A DNA stretch of 64,000 nucleotides from Spirosoma radiotolerans (lineage in GTDB: Bacteria; Bacteroidota; Bacteroidia; Cytophagales; Spirosomataceae), in NCBI RefSeq assembly GCF_000974425.1, contig NZ_CP010429.1, positions 4,821,501-4,885,500 on the forward strand, given 5' to 3'. This document shows positions 45,957 to 54,883 of this stretch, piece after piece (position 1 is the first letter of the stretch; each line of letters starts with the position of its first letter). Both the position numbers and the translations under genes were made by a program. The notes below the pieces were generated by a model. The model did no database searches. It was not told where the DNA came from and worked only from the letters and a program-made list of their open reading frames with translations.

Positions 45957-45989
45957 GCAAAAAAATAGCCGCTCTTTTCGGAGCGGCTA
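45957..45989 (-). terminator. Rho-independent terminator of the 1090-residue protein gene
   Basis: TAGCCGCTC (45966-45974) pairs with GAGCGGCTA (45981-45989) across a six-base loop. On the minus strand a run of Ts follows. It lies 20 bases after the stop codon of the gene at 46010-49282. Confidence 0.88.
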
Positions 45990-46009
45990 GCCTGCAACAG
46001 TACGTTGAC

Positions 46010-49000
46010 TTAGAAATCATACCCAAGGGTTAAATAGGGAATCGGCTTGCTTACCGTGCGATCCTCTAATCCCCAACCATAATCGAACTTTACAAAATAA
46101 CCAAAAATCATTGTTCGTATTCCAGCACCATAACCAATCAGGAATGGATTTTTAAAGTTGGTTACGGTTGCTCTGAAGGGTATACTTCCTCCACCAACAA
46201 TTTCTGTATTCAGGCTGTTCTGCTGACTGAATGGCCCACTGCCTGTCCAGGCGGTTCCAATATCAGTAAAAGCAACCAGCTGTAGATTACGCAAAAAATT
46301 GGATGTGATATTCCCGCGGTACAGATACCGAATCAGCGGTAAACGAAGTTCAGCATTGAACAGCATGTAACTATTACCCGTTAGCTTGCCCTGATTGAAG
46401 CCTCGCAACGGAGCAGCAAAATCCAGGAAAAAAACATCCCGATAATCGTACGGAATTTCGTTTTGTATCGTATTCGGTACCAGCAGGGGGTTCGATGCAA
46501 TGGGTTCTTTTTGTCCGCCAATCCAGTTTTCCATTCCCCCTAATGTACTTTTCTTCGGGGCAGCTCCTCCCGACTGACTGAATGAAAACCGGGTAGCCAG
46601 AATCAGATCGCGGTGTATGCGCTGATAATGCCGCAAATCGAGCGACAACCGCCGGAACCCCTGCGATGGCCCTCGTAAACCAGCATACTCCTCATAGCGA
46701 AGCTTGGCTTTTGTACCAACCGTCATATTCATACCGTTTACTTTGGTGTTATCGAAAACAAACTCACCTCGTAAACCGGCATAATCCGAAACACGATCCG
46801 GCTCCGAAAAAGACGATAGATCTATCAACCGGGTAATGGCGTAGAATGGCGACACCGTAAACCGGCTATTTACTGAAATTGGGTATGAAGCAGAGACGGC
46901 CACCCGGTTATATCGATACTTTTGCAGGATACCGGACCCCTCCGCAAAAAGCGTTTGTCGATCTACACGGGCGCCATAATCAATGCGGTGTGTTAGGTTT
47001 GTATACTCGGCAAATAGATCGCTGTTCCGCAGTGTGTTGGTTAAGCTAAGAAATCCACCAGCTCGCAGTACATGATTTTCCAACAGATCAGTAAGCGTAA
47101 CTTCTTGTGCATACCCAAAACCCTTGATTGGGTCGACACGCCAGTTAGATGGCGCTTCGTTGATACCAAAAGTAGCCTTGTAGTCGAACGGACCGCGAAT
47201 TGTGATATTTTCCCGGCGTCGGTTACGGGGAAGCGGGGTGGTCAGGCCGGGCGAAACACCCGTCACCGACCGTCGTTGGCGATACTCGGCCGCCTTGACT
47301 ACCTCAGGGTCAAACCGGTAATTATCGGTATCTACTTCACCCGGCTCCAGCGCCAGCTTTGAACCGGAAGCAGGTTGTGCACCGGCTTCAGTACGGCCTG
47401 CCGCCGTTGAATCGGTTGTGGCCCGATTGGGCTGCTGGGTCGAATCAGTTTTTGCGGGGCTAACCCGCGGGGCCGCTGATGGATTTGCCCTGTTGAGGGC
47501 AATACTTCGCTGTGTGGGCGGAGCCTGGGCCGTTTGAGTAAGGCTCAGTTGCGAACGGAATCCAATGTATTCATCCCCATTTTTCAGACTGCTATAAACG
47601 AACCCGCCATTCGCTGGTTTGAGGTCATAGAGCCGGATGCTTTCTGGAAAAGCGGTTAACTGACTAACCGACTTACTTTCGGTTTCGAGCCGGTAAAGAT
47701 TCCGGATTCCATTGGCATCGTTGAGAAAATAAATCGTTGTTTCGCTGGCCGGAATAGGCTGTGTTGCCTGAGATAGTGAATCAGTCAGGCGGACCAGCGA
47801 TAAATCACGGGCGCTACCTTCGTGTGAAAATAAACTCAACCGGTCGCGAATGGTACGATAAGAGCCCTTATCGACACCCAGGGTATCGTCTTTCCGATTC
47901 GAGCTGAATACGACCTGACGGGCCGTACGGCCAACAAACGCGGGGTATAAATCGTCGTACAGATCGTTGGTCAACTGCTGATAAGACCCCCGATTGATAC
48001 TGTATAAGAATAAGTCGTTCTGTCCTTTCCGGTCAGCACTCATAATCAGGCTACCGCCATCGTCCGACGCATTCATCCAGACAACCTGCGAGAGCCCATT
48101 GACCGTCCGCTTGAATTCCCGTTTAGGCCGTTTCTCGAAACCACTGAACTGGTACAGATTTGTTTTCCCTAACTCGTCTGTAACAACGAGCAGGTTATTG
48201 TCGCGCTGCCAGGCGAGCAACGGGGTGCTCGTCTGAGTTATTTGCCCATCGAGCCGATAACCTCCTGTGAGCACAGTCATCTTTTTCCGATTTGTTGTGT
48301 TCACAACCTCAACGCTGAACTTGCCATCGCGTAGGACGGAATAGGCAATAAATTGTTTATCAGGGCTTAGTTTCAGGCTGATCAGCAAGGTCTTGTCATC
48401 GGACGAGCCCACTTTCATCTGAAAATCGTCGGTGCTGGCCCGATACGATTGCGCTACGCTACTGGCCATGCCCGCGTAATACTCGCGCCACTCGCGCAGA
48501 AACCGACTATATGGCACACCCAGTGTACTGGAAATGCTATTTTGCTCATTTCGAATAATACGTGTCAAATTCAGGATATTCGAGACATTATCGCGACCAT
48601 ACCGCTGAACGATGTAGTTCCAGATGGAGTGCCCAACCCGTTCGGCATCAGCACCCGACAATAACGAGGGTTTCTTGACGGGGCGATTCAGCGAAACGTC
48701 ACGCATGTAATCGTCCAATTCCAGGCTATTGCCTTGGGCAATGTAGGACGCGATTCCGGGCATAAACCAATCCGGCAACGTCAATAAAAGAGAGCTTTGA
48801 AGGGCATCTTTGAGGCTTCCTCCGTAGAGCATGTCATACACGAACAGCATGGCTATGTCGTGAATAATCTGTTGACGAAAACTGATCTGATCGCCCGTGA
48901 AGGCCAGTTCAACGCGGGATTTAGATAGATTTTGTTCCCGGCTGCTCAAACCACCCTGCGCCGTAAGCCCGATGTTGCTTTGCGCCAGTTCTTCCGGCGA

Positions 49001-49282
49001 ATTGAACAGAAAGATCTTGACGCGATTATAGGGCGTATAACCCAACAGCTCAGTGATCCGGTCAAACTCCGATTCGGCGTACTGGGCCGTCAGGTTAGCA
49101 ATCTGGTTGCCATCCTGATAATAATAAATCTCAAAGTTTGACGTTCGGATGATCTTCCATTCGAAGCTACGGTATTGAATACGGTTTTTCCCAAACCGCT
49201 CCAGCGATGGATAGTTTTGTGCCGTAGCCACGCCCAATCCGCCCAGCCACAGGCCCAACATCAGTATGTATTGATTTCGCAT
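46010..49282 (-). CDS. Propeller and beta-barrel protein with degenerate peptidase-like N-terminus, 1090 aa
   Basis: The ATG at 49282 begins a signal peptide (MRNQYILMLGLWLGGLGVAT, then AQ). Residues about 30-280 resemble the peptidase MA/M1-like zinc peptidase fold: a NFEIYYYQDG opening, QQIIHDIAMLFVYDM where HExxH would be, then LPDWFMPGIASYIAQG, like the LPxWLxEG segment. The zinc motif is broken (HDIAM). Residues about 300-560 hold PD40/TolB-type propeller blades, followed by a Pro/Ser/Thr-rich linker. The last 350 residues are strand-rich, contain FRLEP-like barrel signatures and end IPYLTLGYDF, as in Omp85/surface-antigen barrels. It is probably an outer-membrane protein with a large periplasmic part. 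Its position beside the adhesin locus suggests, but does not prove, a shared role. Confidence 0.72.
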   Translation of the reverse strand: MRNQYILMLGLWLGGLGVATAQNYPSLERFGKNRIQYRSFEWKIIRTSNFEIYYYQDGNQIANLTAQYAESEFDRITELLGYTPYNRVKIFLFNSPEELAQSNIGLTAQGGLSSREQNLSKSRVELAFTGDQISFRQQIIHDIAMLFVYDMLYGGSLKDALQSSLLLTLPDWFMPGIASYIAQGNSLELDDYMRDVSLNRPVKKPSLLSGADAERVGHSIWNYIVQRYGRDNVSNILNLTRIIRNEQNSISSTLGVPYSRFLREWREYYAGMASSVAQSYRASTDDFQMKVGSSDDKTLLISLKLSPDKQFIAYSVLRDGKFSVEVVNTTNRKKMTVLTGGYRLDGQITQTSTPLLAWQRDNNLLVVTDELGKTNLYQFSGFEKRPKREFKRTVNGLSQVVWMNASDDGGSLIMSADRKGQNDLFLYSINRGSYQQLTNDLYDDLYPAFVGRTARQVVFSSNRKDDTLGVDKGSYRTIRDRLSLFSHEGSARDLSLVRLTDSLSQATQPIPASETTIYFLNDANGIRNLYRLETESKSVSQLTAFPESIRLYDLKPANGGFVYSSLKNGDEYIGFRSQLSLTQTAQAPPTQRSIALNRANPSAAPRVSPAKTDSTQQPNRATTDSTAAGRTEAGAQPASGSKLALEPGEVDTDNYRFDPEVVKAAEYRQRRSVTGVSPGLTTPLPRNRRRENITIRGPFDYKATFGINEAPSNWRVDPIKGFGYAQEVTLTDLLENHVLRAGGFLSLTNTLRNSDLFAEYTNLTHRIDYGARVDRQTLFAEGSGILQKYRYNRVAVSASYPISVNSRFTVSPFYAITRLIDLSSFSEPDRVSDYAGLRGEFVFDNTKVNGMNMTVGTKAKLRYEEYAGLRGPSQGFRRLSLDLRHYQRIHRDLILATRFSFSQSGGAAPKKSTLGGMENWIGGQKEPIASNPLLVPNTIQNEIPYDYRDVFFLDFAAPLRGFNQGKLTGNSYMLFNAELRLPLIRYLYRGNITSNFLRNLQLVAFTDIGTAWTGSGPFSQQNSLNTEIVGGGSIPFRATVTNFKNPFLIGYGAGIRTMIFGYFVKFDYGWGLEDRTVSKPIPYLTLGYDF

Positions 49283-49391
49283 ACAGGTATAAAAGACGCT
49301 GATCAAGAACTTTCCGGTTCACCGTTTACCGCAAATCCACTTATCTGGTTTTACGTTTCGGTCGACTTAAAATCCTTAATCGGAAAACTAA

Positions 49392-50456
49392 TCAACTGCC
49401 ATGATATAACGAAATGCACCGGCTAATATTCGCTTCCGGCTCCAAATCTTCACCATCTAAAAGGTATCGGGCAAACTGTTCGGCCAGATAGGGCGCCAGT
49501 GATACGCCTTTTGTACCCAAACCACCAAAAATGCCCACCGCTGGCTTGGTTGGATGAAGTCCAATAATCGGGCGCCGATCTTTAGTCGACGGCCGGATAC
49601 CCGCCTGTTGATTGACAATCTGAAAAGGAGTCTTTAGGATAGCCGCCACTTTCGTCTCTAGAAACGCACGACCATCTTCTGTTGTTTGCCAATCCAGATC
49701 GTGCCAACTGTAAGTTGCGCCAATCCGAATCAGACCTGGTCGGACGGGCAGAATGAAAACGCCCTGATTGACTATGTTTTTGATCGAGTAATTGTCGACA
49801 ACGGCCGTCAGAATCTGTCCTTTCACAGGATTGTAAGGAAGCCAGTCAAATAACGGATTCTCGCGCGACTGAACCCCGTCACAAAATATAACTTTATTAA
49901 TATCGACGCCTTGCCACTTTACGCTCCTATCGTTTATAGTCAGATCATTGACACTTACTGTTCCTTCAAAAAATTGATTTTTTCGAACAAAATAGCCTTT
50001 AACAATTCGAACAAACTCAGTTAAATCGACCCACCCGGCCTGTGTTACTTCCAGACCACCCAAGGGATTATTGATAAACGAGCTATAAGCCTGATCATCA
50101 ACAGGTTTATAAATATACGGCTGCGTGTCGGGGTCAGCCGCCAGGGCGGAATAATCCATTTGTTCGCTAACGGACCTGAAGGGGCGGTAGATATGCTTGG
50201 GATGAAAGAACGTAACACCAAGCTGCTGCTCAATATTGCTATAAAATTGGTGGAGGAAAGGAAACAATTCATCAGCCTTCCAGGTGCGAACAAGTTTTCG
50301 ACCGGTAAGCGGATTCACCAGGCCAGCCGCCACCGCCGACGCTGATGGGAGCGTCGGTGCATCGACTAGCAACACGGTACATCCGCGCTGGTCGAGTGTC
50401 CAGGCCAGCACCGAACCGGCTACTCCTTGCCCGACAATCAGAAAATCAACAGCCAT
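49392..50456 (-). CDS. FAD-dependent oxidoreductase (DAO family)
   Basis: The 354-residue protein has the FAD-binding motif DFLIVGQGVAGSVLAW near the N-terminus, AAGLVNPLTGRKLVRTW after it, and the C-terminal PSTKDRRPIIGLHP and GIFGGLGTKGVSLAPYLAE segments typical of the D-amino-acid oxidase family, close to the FAD domain of MnmC and to glycine oxidases. The substrate is unknown; it could oxidise an amino acid or act in tRNA modification by analogy to MnmC, but the methyltransferase half of MnmC is absent here. It appears monocistronic, between the 1090-residue protein gene and cmk on the same strand. Confidence 0.85.
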   Translation of the reverse strand: MAVDFLIVGQGVAGSVLAWTLDQRGCTVLLVDAPTLPSASAVAAGLVNPLTGRKLVRTWKADELFPFLHQFYSNIEQQLGVTFFHPKHIYRPFRSVSEQMDYSALAADPDTQPYIYKPVDDQAYSSFINNPLGGLEVTQAGWVDLTEFVRIVKGYFVRKNQFFEGTVSVNDLTINDRSVKWQGVDINKVIFCDGVQSRENPLFDWLPYNPVKGQILTAVVDNYSIKNIVNQGVFILPVRPGLIRIGATYSWHDLDWQTTEDGRAFLETKVAAILKTPFQIVNQQAGIRPSTKDRRPIIGLHPTKPAVGIFGGLGTKGVSLAPYLAEQFARYLLDGEDLEPEANISRCISLYHGS

Positions 50457-50565
50457 TTGGTTTGGTATAGACGTCGTGCGTCGTAGAAGTCGCTGAGTAT
50501 AAAAGCCGTAAGTAGTTAACGCATGAGCACTGCATCATTAACCCAATTAGCTACACATTCGGGGC

Positions 50566-51282
50566 TTACGCTTTCTTTTTTAATTCCTGTTTTTTTCGGT
50601 GCAACTCAGCCAAGCGACGGTCGGCCAGTTCGATCACCCAATCGACTTGCTCTTCAATGGTCATGTGCGATGTATCCAGCAGGATAGCATCGTCCGCCTG
50701 CCTGAGCGGGCTTTCAATTCGGGTGGTGTCAATCAGGTCACGCTTCTCCAGGTTCTGGATAATATCGTCCAGGTTTATCAACTCGCCTTTTGCTAGGAGT
50801 TCCTGCTGTCGACGGCGGGCGCGCGTGTAGGTGTCGGCGGTCATAAACACCTTTACCTCGGCATCCGGAAATACTTTGGTGCCGATATCGCGTCCATCCA
50901 TAACAACGCCCCGCCGACGGCCCATTTTCTGTTGCTGGGCCACCATGGCCCAACGCACTTCTGGAATGGCACTTACTTCGCTGACAATATTGGAAATGTA
51001 CATTTTCCGAATTTCGTCTTCAACGTTCAGGCTGTTCAGGCACGTTTCGTTTTTGCCCGTGCGATTGTTGTGGTTGAATGTAATGTGAATTTTTTCGAGC
51101 GCAGCCGTTACTTCTCTACTATTGGAGAGAGAAACTCGCTCCTGAATAAAATAAAGACTGACAGCCCGGTACATAGCACCCGTGTCAATGTAGCCGTAGC
51201 TCATACGAGCTGCTACGGCCTTGGCGGTTGTACTCTTGCCGCAACTTGAATACCCGTCAATTGCAATCACTATCTTCGGCAT
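50566..51282 (-). CDS. cmk: Cytidylate kinase
   Basis: The 238-residue enzyme phosphorylates CMP and dCMP with ATP. The ATG at 51282 (MPKIVIAIDGYSSCGKSTT) is chosen; the frame from 51321 adds 13 residues before the first strand. The P-loop GYSSCGKSTT differs from the common GPSGSGKST but is usual for Bacteroidetes enzymes. Other marks are YGYIDTGAMYRAVSLY, VVMDGRDIGTKVFPDAEVK for the CMP and lid region, and the C-terminal DAILLDTSHMTIEEQVDWV. The protein ends in a Lys-rich tail. Confidence 0.92.
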   Translation of the reverse strand: MPKIVIAIDGYSSCGKSTTAKAVAARMSYGYIDTGAMYRAVSLYFIQERVSLSNSREVTAALEKIHITFNHNNRTGKNETCLNSLNVEDEIRKMYISNIVSEVSAIPEVRWAMVAQQQKMGRRRGVVMDGRDIGTKVFPDAEVKVFMTADTYTRARRRQQELLAKGELINLDDIIQNLEKRDLIDTTRIESPLRQADDAILLDTSHMTIEEQVDWVIELADRRLAELHRKKQELKKKA

Positions 51283-51422
51283 GAACGAATCTTCCCGCCG
51301 AAGCGGTACTGTTTTAGACAAACGAATTACAAAGATGACGTTTTGACGCTTAAGATTCTACTTCATTCACCTCAGGCATTCGGTATTGTCTTTAAACTCT
51401 GGCCTGAATACGCAGTGACTGA

Positions 51423-52022
51423 CTAGGTTAGCTCCCGATGTTCTGACCGAAGCATTGAAAAAATATGCTCATCCAGATACTGATTGTTTTTGACCGCAGC
51501 TTTTCGGTGGATCGCTTCGTGCTGGTATCCGGCGGCCTCCAGCACTTTCATTGACCCAATATTCCCTTCGAGCACGCAGGCAAAAATGCGGTTTACCTGA
51601 AAATACTGAAAAATATATTTTGTTATGATGGGCAGCGATTCGCTCATAATACCCCGGCCCCAATAACTCTCGCTGAGCCAGTAACCAATCTCGGCATTGT
51701 ACCGGTAAATGTCATCTTTTACCGTGAAGCCAACATTGCCTACGGCCTGCCCATCAACCTCAATGGCAAAGTTGTTGGGCTGCTGATACGATTTGTTCGA
51801 ACGAACCCACGAATGAGCATCCCGTGGTGTGTACGGGTACGGGAAAAAATCGCGGACATTGTTCCAGATGTGGCGATTACTGGCGTGTCGAACCAGCGAA
51901 TCTTCGTCGCCCTCACGCCAGGGACGCAATTGGCCAACAGAAAGCGGAAACGTAATCAACGTGGTAGTCAAGGTCAATGGAAGCAGATGGGTAATTACGT
52001 CACTAACAACGTACGAATCCAA
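51423..52022 (-). CDS. GNAT family N-acetyltransferase (RimJ/RimL type)
   Basis: This enzyme of up to 199 residues transfers acetyl from acetyl-CoA to an amine, probably a ribosomal protein N-terminus, an antibiotic or a small molecule. It shows LRPWREGDEDSLVRHASNRHIWNN at the start of the fold, the AEIGYWLSESYWGRGIMSE segment with the acetyl-CoA loop, and IFACVLEGNIGSMKVLEAAGY. No ATG lies in the first hundred codons; the frame is opened by a TAA just before a TTG at 52022, so the true start is one of several TTG codons between about residues 1 and 22. The exact start is uncertain. Confidence 0.82.
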   Translation of the reverse strand: MDSYVVSDVITHLLPLTLTTTLITFPLSVGQLRPWREGDEDSLVRHASNRHIWNNVRDFFPYPYTPRDAHSWVRSNKSYQQPNNFAIEVDGQAVGNVGFTVKDDIYRYNAEIGYWLSESYWGRGIMSESLPIITKYIFQYFQVNRIFACVLEGNIGSMKVLEAAGYQHEAIHRKAAVKNNQYLDEHIFSMLRSEHRELT

Positions 52023-52115
52023 ATGTTAACCCAAATTTATCCCACTCCTCCCCTATTTCATACTGTTCTTACCGGCATTCGTCGGAAAAAACAGGCAATG
52101 CCTCGCGGTATACTC

Positions 52116-52123
52116 TAGTTTTG
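52116..52123 (+). promoter_or_regulatory. -7 box TAGTTTTG
   Basis: Exact TAnnTTTG match, upstream of the small ORF at 52179 and the kinase gene at 52349. Confidence 0.35.
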
Positions 52124-52178
52124 ACCCGGTCAGCGGCCAAAATCAGTGAATTGTCGCCTAATCGATAAACTATTACTT

Positions 52179-52331
52179 ATGCACGCATCCGAACAATTTG
52201 GTGGCCCTGATACTGGTTGCCCGGCACTGAAACAGGCCGTTGAAAAATTTGCTACTTTTAAACCAGCCAGTTCCCTGTTGCCAACAGGGGGCCTGAGACA
52301 AATGGAGCCACGCCTGGCAACGTGTAAATAA
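52179..52331 (+). CDS. Possible small protein, 50 aa
   Basis: A frame starting MHASEQFGGPDTGCPALKQA and ending at 52331 lies 17 bases before the kinase start and uses codons like its neighbours. It has two Cys and no membrane segment. It may be a small protein or leader peptide, or chance. The minus-strand frame over the same bases looks worse. Confidence 0.25.
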   Translation: MHASEQFGGPDTGCPALKQAVEKFATFKPASSLLPTGGLRQMEPRLATCK

Positions 52332-52348
52332 ACTTGACTTATCGGCGT

Positions 52349-53827
52349 ATGACCCGCGAACAACTTATTGGTACCATTGGCAGGAATGGCAAACGCATTC
52401 AGTTGCGGGGTACCGACCTGGCTAAATTTGACTTCAGCGGGCTCGACCTAACGGGGGCTGACCTTAGCTTTTCCAACCTCGGCAAAGCTAACTTTCGGGG
52501 GGCTATCCTCCGGCAGGTAAACCTGAGCTTTTCGAACCTGAGCGGAGCTGACTTCACAGACGCTGACCTCTACGAAGCCAATTTCAACTTCAGTTCGCTG
52601 GAAGATGTCAACTTGAGCGGAGCCAACGTTGAAGGAGCTTCATTTAATTTCTCGGGGCGCAGTAAGTACCGCCCCGAACCCACCAATATCCGGGAAGAGC
52701 CCATTACGCTGACGACCATTCTGCAAAAACCAGGATGGGGAACCCTTATCGGCGCCTTAATTGGTGCCTTGCTGGTGTATGGATGCAATGCCATCATTTA
52801 CTTTTCAGATTTAATTTTGAAGGCTGCTAACCCGCTGATGGTGGGTTTATATCAGTTCCTGATCACTCAGAACATGGTCGATGGAGCGGCCTGCTTTCTA
52901 ATAACCTGGGCACTTTCAGGCTGGCTGGCTCGTCAGTTTCGAGCCGTTTGGCCAAGGCATCTCATTATCACCATAAGCGTCATGTTCAGCATTCTCCTGA
53001 TTAATACGGCCTTGTATTATGCGTTGGGAAAGCCCTTTATCGACGCGCTGGCCAAGCTACCCAGCGGCATTGAACGTACGGCCGACTGGTATATTTACAT
53101 AGCCGGGGATCTGCTGGTTGCCAATGGTTTTCTATACGTACTGCAACAAGGACGGCAGTTGACGCGCAAACTGTCCGAACAGGAGTTTCAACTGCTCAAT
53201 CTGGAAAAGCTAAAGACCCGTGCCGAACTGGATGCGTTACAGGCCAAGATAAATCCGCATTTTCTCTACAATGCCCTCAACAGCATTGCCAGTTTGGTCC
53301 ACGAAGACCCCGACAAAGCGGAGGAAATGACGCTTTTGCTTTCCAAACTCTTTCGCTATTCGACCGGGCGCGATGGCGAGTTGTTTGCAACACTGGCCGA
53401 CGAACTGGAAATGGTCCGTACGTATTTGCAGGTGGAGAAGGTTCGGTTTGGTAACCGGCTTACGTTCAGTGTTGAAATCAGCGACCCGGCACTTAGTGAA
53501 CTTCGTCTGCCGCAATTCCTGCTGCAACCCGTTGTTGAAAATGCCATTAAACACGGCATCGCCAAGCGGGCTGACCAGGGTCGGATTGATGTTCGTATTT
53601 ATGAGAAAAACGGAGAATTACACCTTTGCGTCCATGATAATGGGCCCGCTTTCCCCGATGATATGAGCGGTGGGTATGGGCTGCGCAGCATCCAGGATAA
53701 GCTCAAACTTCTCTACGGCGATGAGGCCAAAGTTGAGTTACAAAACTGGCCCCTCAAACAGGTCTTGATTTCTATTTTGATGACGAAAATCCGGAGTGTT
53801 CGCGATGTTGAAACACCCAATGCTTAA
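52349..53827 (+). CDS. Pentapeptide-repeat / LytS-type sensor histidine kinase fusion
   Basis: From the ATG at 52349 the protein is 492 residues. Residues about 15-95 form pentapeptide repeats of the A(D/N)LxX type (LTGADLSFSNLGKANFRGAI, LYEANFNFSSLEDVNLSGAN), a right-handed beta helix likely in the cytoplasm. About four membrane helices follow (about 115-265; ALIGALLVYGCNAIIYFSDL, HLIITISVMFSILLINTALY). The kinase core has phosphorylatable H304 in INPHFLYNALNSIASLV, the DHp motif LLSKLFRYSTG, and the ATP-binding PVVENAIKHGI, VHDNGPAF and GYGLRSIQDKL. The response regulator gene follows 11 bases downstream. The ligand and the role of the beta helix are unknown. Confidence 0.88.
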   Translation: MTREQLIGTIGRNGKRIQLRGTDLAKFDFSGLDLTGADLSFSNLGKANFRGAILRQVNLSFSNLSGADFTDADLYEANFNFSSLEDVNLSGANVEGASFNFSGRSKYRPEPTNIREEPITLTTILQKPGWGTLIGALIGALLVYGCNAIIYFSDLILKAANPLMVGLYQFLITQNMVDGAACFLITWALSGWLARQFRAVWPRHLIITISVMFSILLINTALYYALGKPFIDALAKLPSGIERTADWYIYIAGDLLVANGFLYVLQQGRQLTRKLSEQEFQLLNLEKLKTRAELDALQAKINPHFLYNALNSIASLVHEDPDKAEEMTLLLSKLFRYSTGRDGELFATLADELEMVRTYLQVEKVRFGNRLTFSVEISDPALSELRLPQFLLQPVVENAIKHGIAKRADQGRIDVRIYEKNGELHLCVHDNGPAFPDDMSGGYGLRSIQDKLKLLYGDEAKVELQNWPLKQVLISILMTKIRSVRDVETPNA

Positions 53828-53838
53828 CCGAACAGATC

Positions 53839-54621
53839 ATGACACTTCCCTTCAAAACGATATTGATTGACGATGAATCGCTGGCTGTTAGCCGCTTGCG
53901 TCGCTTGCTGAACAAGCACCGCGACAGTATAGACGTTATTGGCGAAGCAGCCAATGGCGCCGAAGGCCTGACGCTCATTGAAAGCCTGCAACCTGATTTG
54001 ATTTTCCTGGATATTGAAATGCCGTTGCTAAATGGTTTCGAGATGCTGTCTCGCCTGACAACCATGCCGATGGTCGTGTTTGCCACCGCCTTTGATCAAT
54101 ACGCCATACGTGCCTTCGAAGAAAATTCCATTGATTATTTACTGAAACCGATCGAAGCCGAGCGGCTGGCCCGCACAGTCCAGAAAATCAGGACGCTGGT
54201 CGACCGGCAGGATATGGCACAACCCGCGGTTAACCCCATGTCGGAGAGTGTCATGCGCCTGTTGGCCCAAATGCAGCCGAAGAAAGAAATCTATTCGATC
54301 TCGGTGAAAACCGGCGAAAAGATCAAGCTGGTCCCCCTTTCCGACATTGCCTTTTTTGAAGCGGAAGATAAATATGTCTTTCTAGCAACCATGGACGGAC
54401 AAAAATTTCTGACGACGTATACGCTGACAACACTAAACGAGAAACTCCCGGACACGTTTGTGCGCATCAGCCGATCTGTAATGGTGAACCGGCACAAAAT
54501 TGCCGAAGTGCACCGGCATTTTGACGGCAAATTCCTGCTGGGCATGAGTGATAAAAAAGGAACAAAACTCACTTCTGGCAGTACCTACGGTGACACTGTC
54601 CGGCAACTACTGGAACTTTGA
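53839..54621 (+). CDS. LytTR family response regulator
   Basis: The 260-residue partner of the upstream kinase has a receiver domain (about 5-125) with the acidic pair DD (11-12), phosphoacceptor D58 in LIFLDIEMP and lysine in YLLKPIEA. A LytTR DNA-binding domain follows (about 150-255; KIKLVPLSDIAFFEAEDKYV, DTFVRISRSVMVNRHKIAEV). Phosphorylated dimers usually bind direct repeats upstream of target genes. The stop codon is 11 bases before the next start, so the small membrane protein is probably part of the same operon. Confidence 0.93.
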   Translation: MTLPFKTILIDDESLAVSRLRRLLNKHRDSIDVIGEAANGAEGLTLIESLQPDLIFLDIEMPLLNGFEMLSRLTTMPMVVFATAFDQYAIRAFEENSIDYLLKPIEAERLARTVQKIRTLVDRQDMAQPAVNPMSESVMRLLAQMQPKKEIYSISVKTGEKIKLVPLSDIAFFEAEDKYVFLATMDGQKFLTTYTLTTLNEKLPDTFVRISRSVMVNRHKIAEVHRHFDGKFLLGMSDKKGTKLTSGSTYGDTVRQLLEL

Positions 54622-54632
54622 CACCCAACCTC

Positions 54633-54836
54633 ATGAAAGCGGCTACCGAACGTAAACTCATTCGCTGGTTTCACATGCTGGCCAGTATTCCCATTCTTGG
54701 CTACATCTACGGCCCTGTAGCATCTCTGCCCGAACCGGCCTTTGCGGTCAAGTATGTAATCTTACCCGCCGTGATTCTTTCGGGCTTCTGGTTATGGCAG
54801 GGCTATCGGGTCAAAAAATGGTGGCGCAAAGCTTAA
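54633..54836 (+). CDS. Small two-helix membrane protein, 67 aa
   Basis: The ATG at 54633 gives 67 residues with two hydrophobic segments (about WFHMLASIPILGYIYGPV and YVILPAVILSGFWLW) and a basic, Trp-rich end (QGYRVKKWWRKA). It follows the LytTR regulator by 11 bases. I recognise no family with certainty; it resembles small uncharacterised integral membrane proteins of Bacteroidetes. It may be a membrane partner of the signalling pair, but this is inference from position only. Confidence 0.6.
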   Translation: MKAATERKLIRWFHMLASIPILGYIYGPVASLPEPAFAVKYVILPAVILSGFWLWQGYRVKKWWRKA

Positions 54837-54883
54837 TGCGCACTCAAGGAAAGGGCTTATTTTTACGCGTAAATGATCCCTTT

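Larger units (their letters stand above)
45058..46009. other. Long non-coding gap upstream of the adhesin gene
   Basis: The 952-base gap holds the adhesin -7 box (45069-45076), a weak inverted repeat TTAATAAC/GTTATTAA (45599-45627) and the terminator of the next gene (45957-45989). The adhesin frame stays open to 45423, but its extra 122 codons look non-coding (no signal peptide, mixed composition). I see no other gene. Confidence 0.5.
52023..52348. other. Divergent intergenic region before the pentapeptide/LytS kinase
   Basis: It contains a -7 box TAGTTTTG (52116-52123, plus), a possible 50-codon ORF (52179-52331) and a short hairpin CCCTGTT-N3-AACAGGG near 52273-52289. The TTG-only start of the GNAT gene lies at its left edge. 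Confidence 0.45.
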
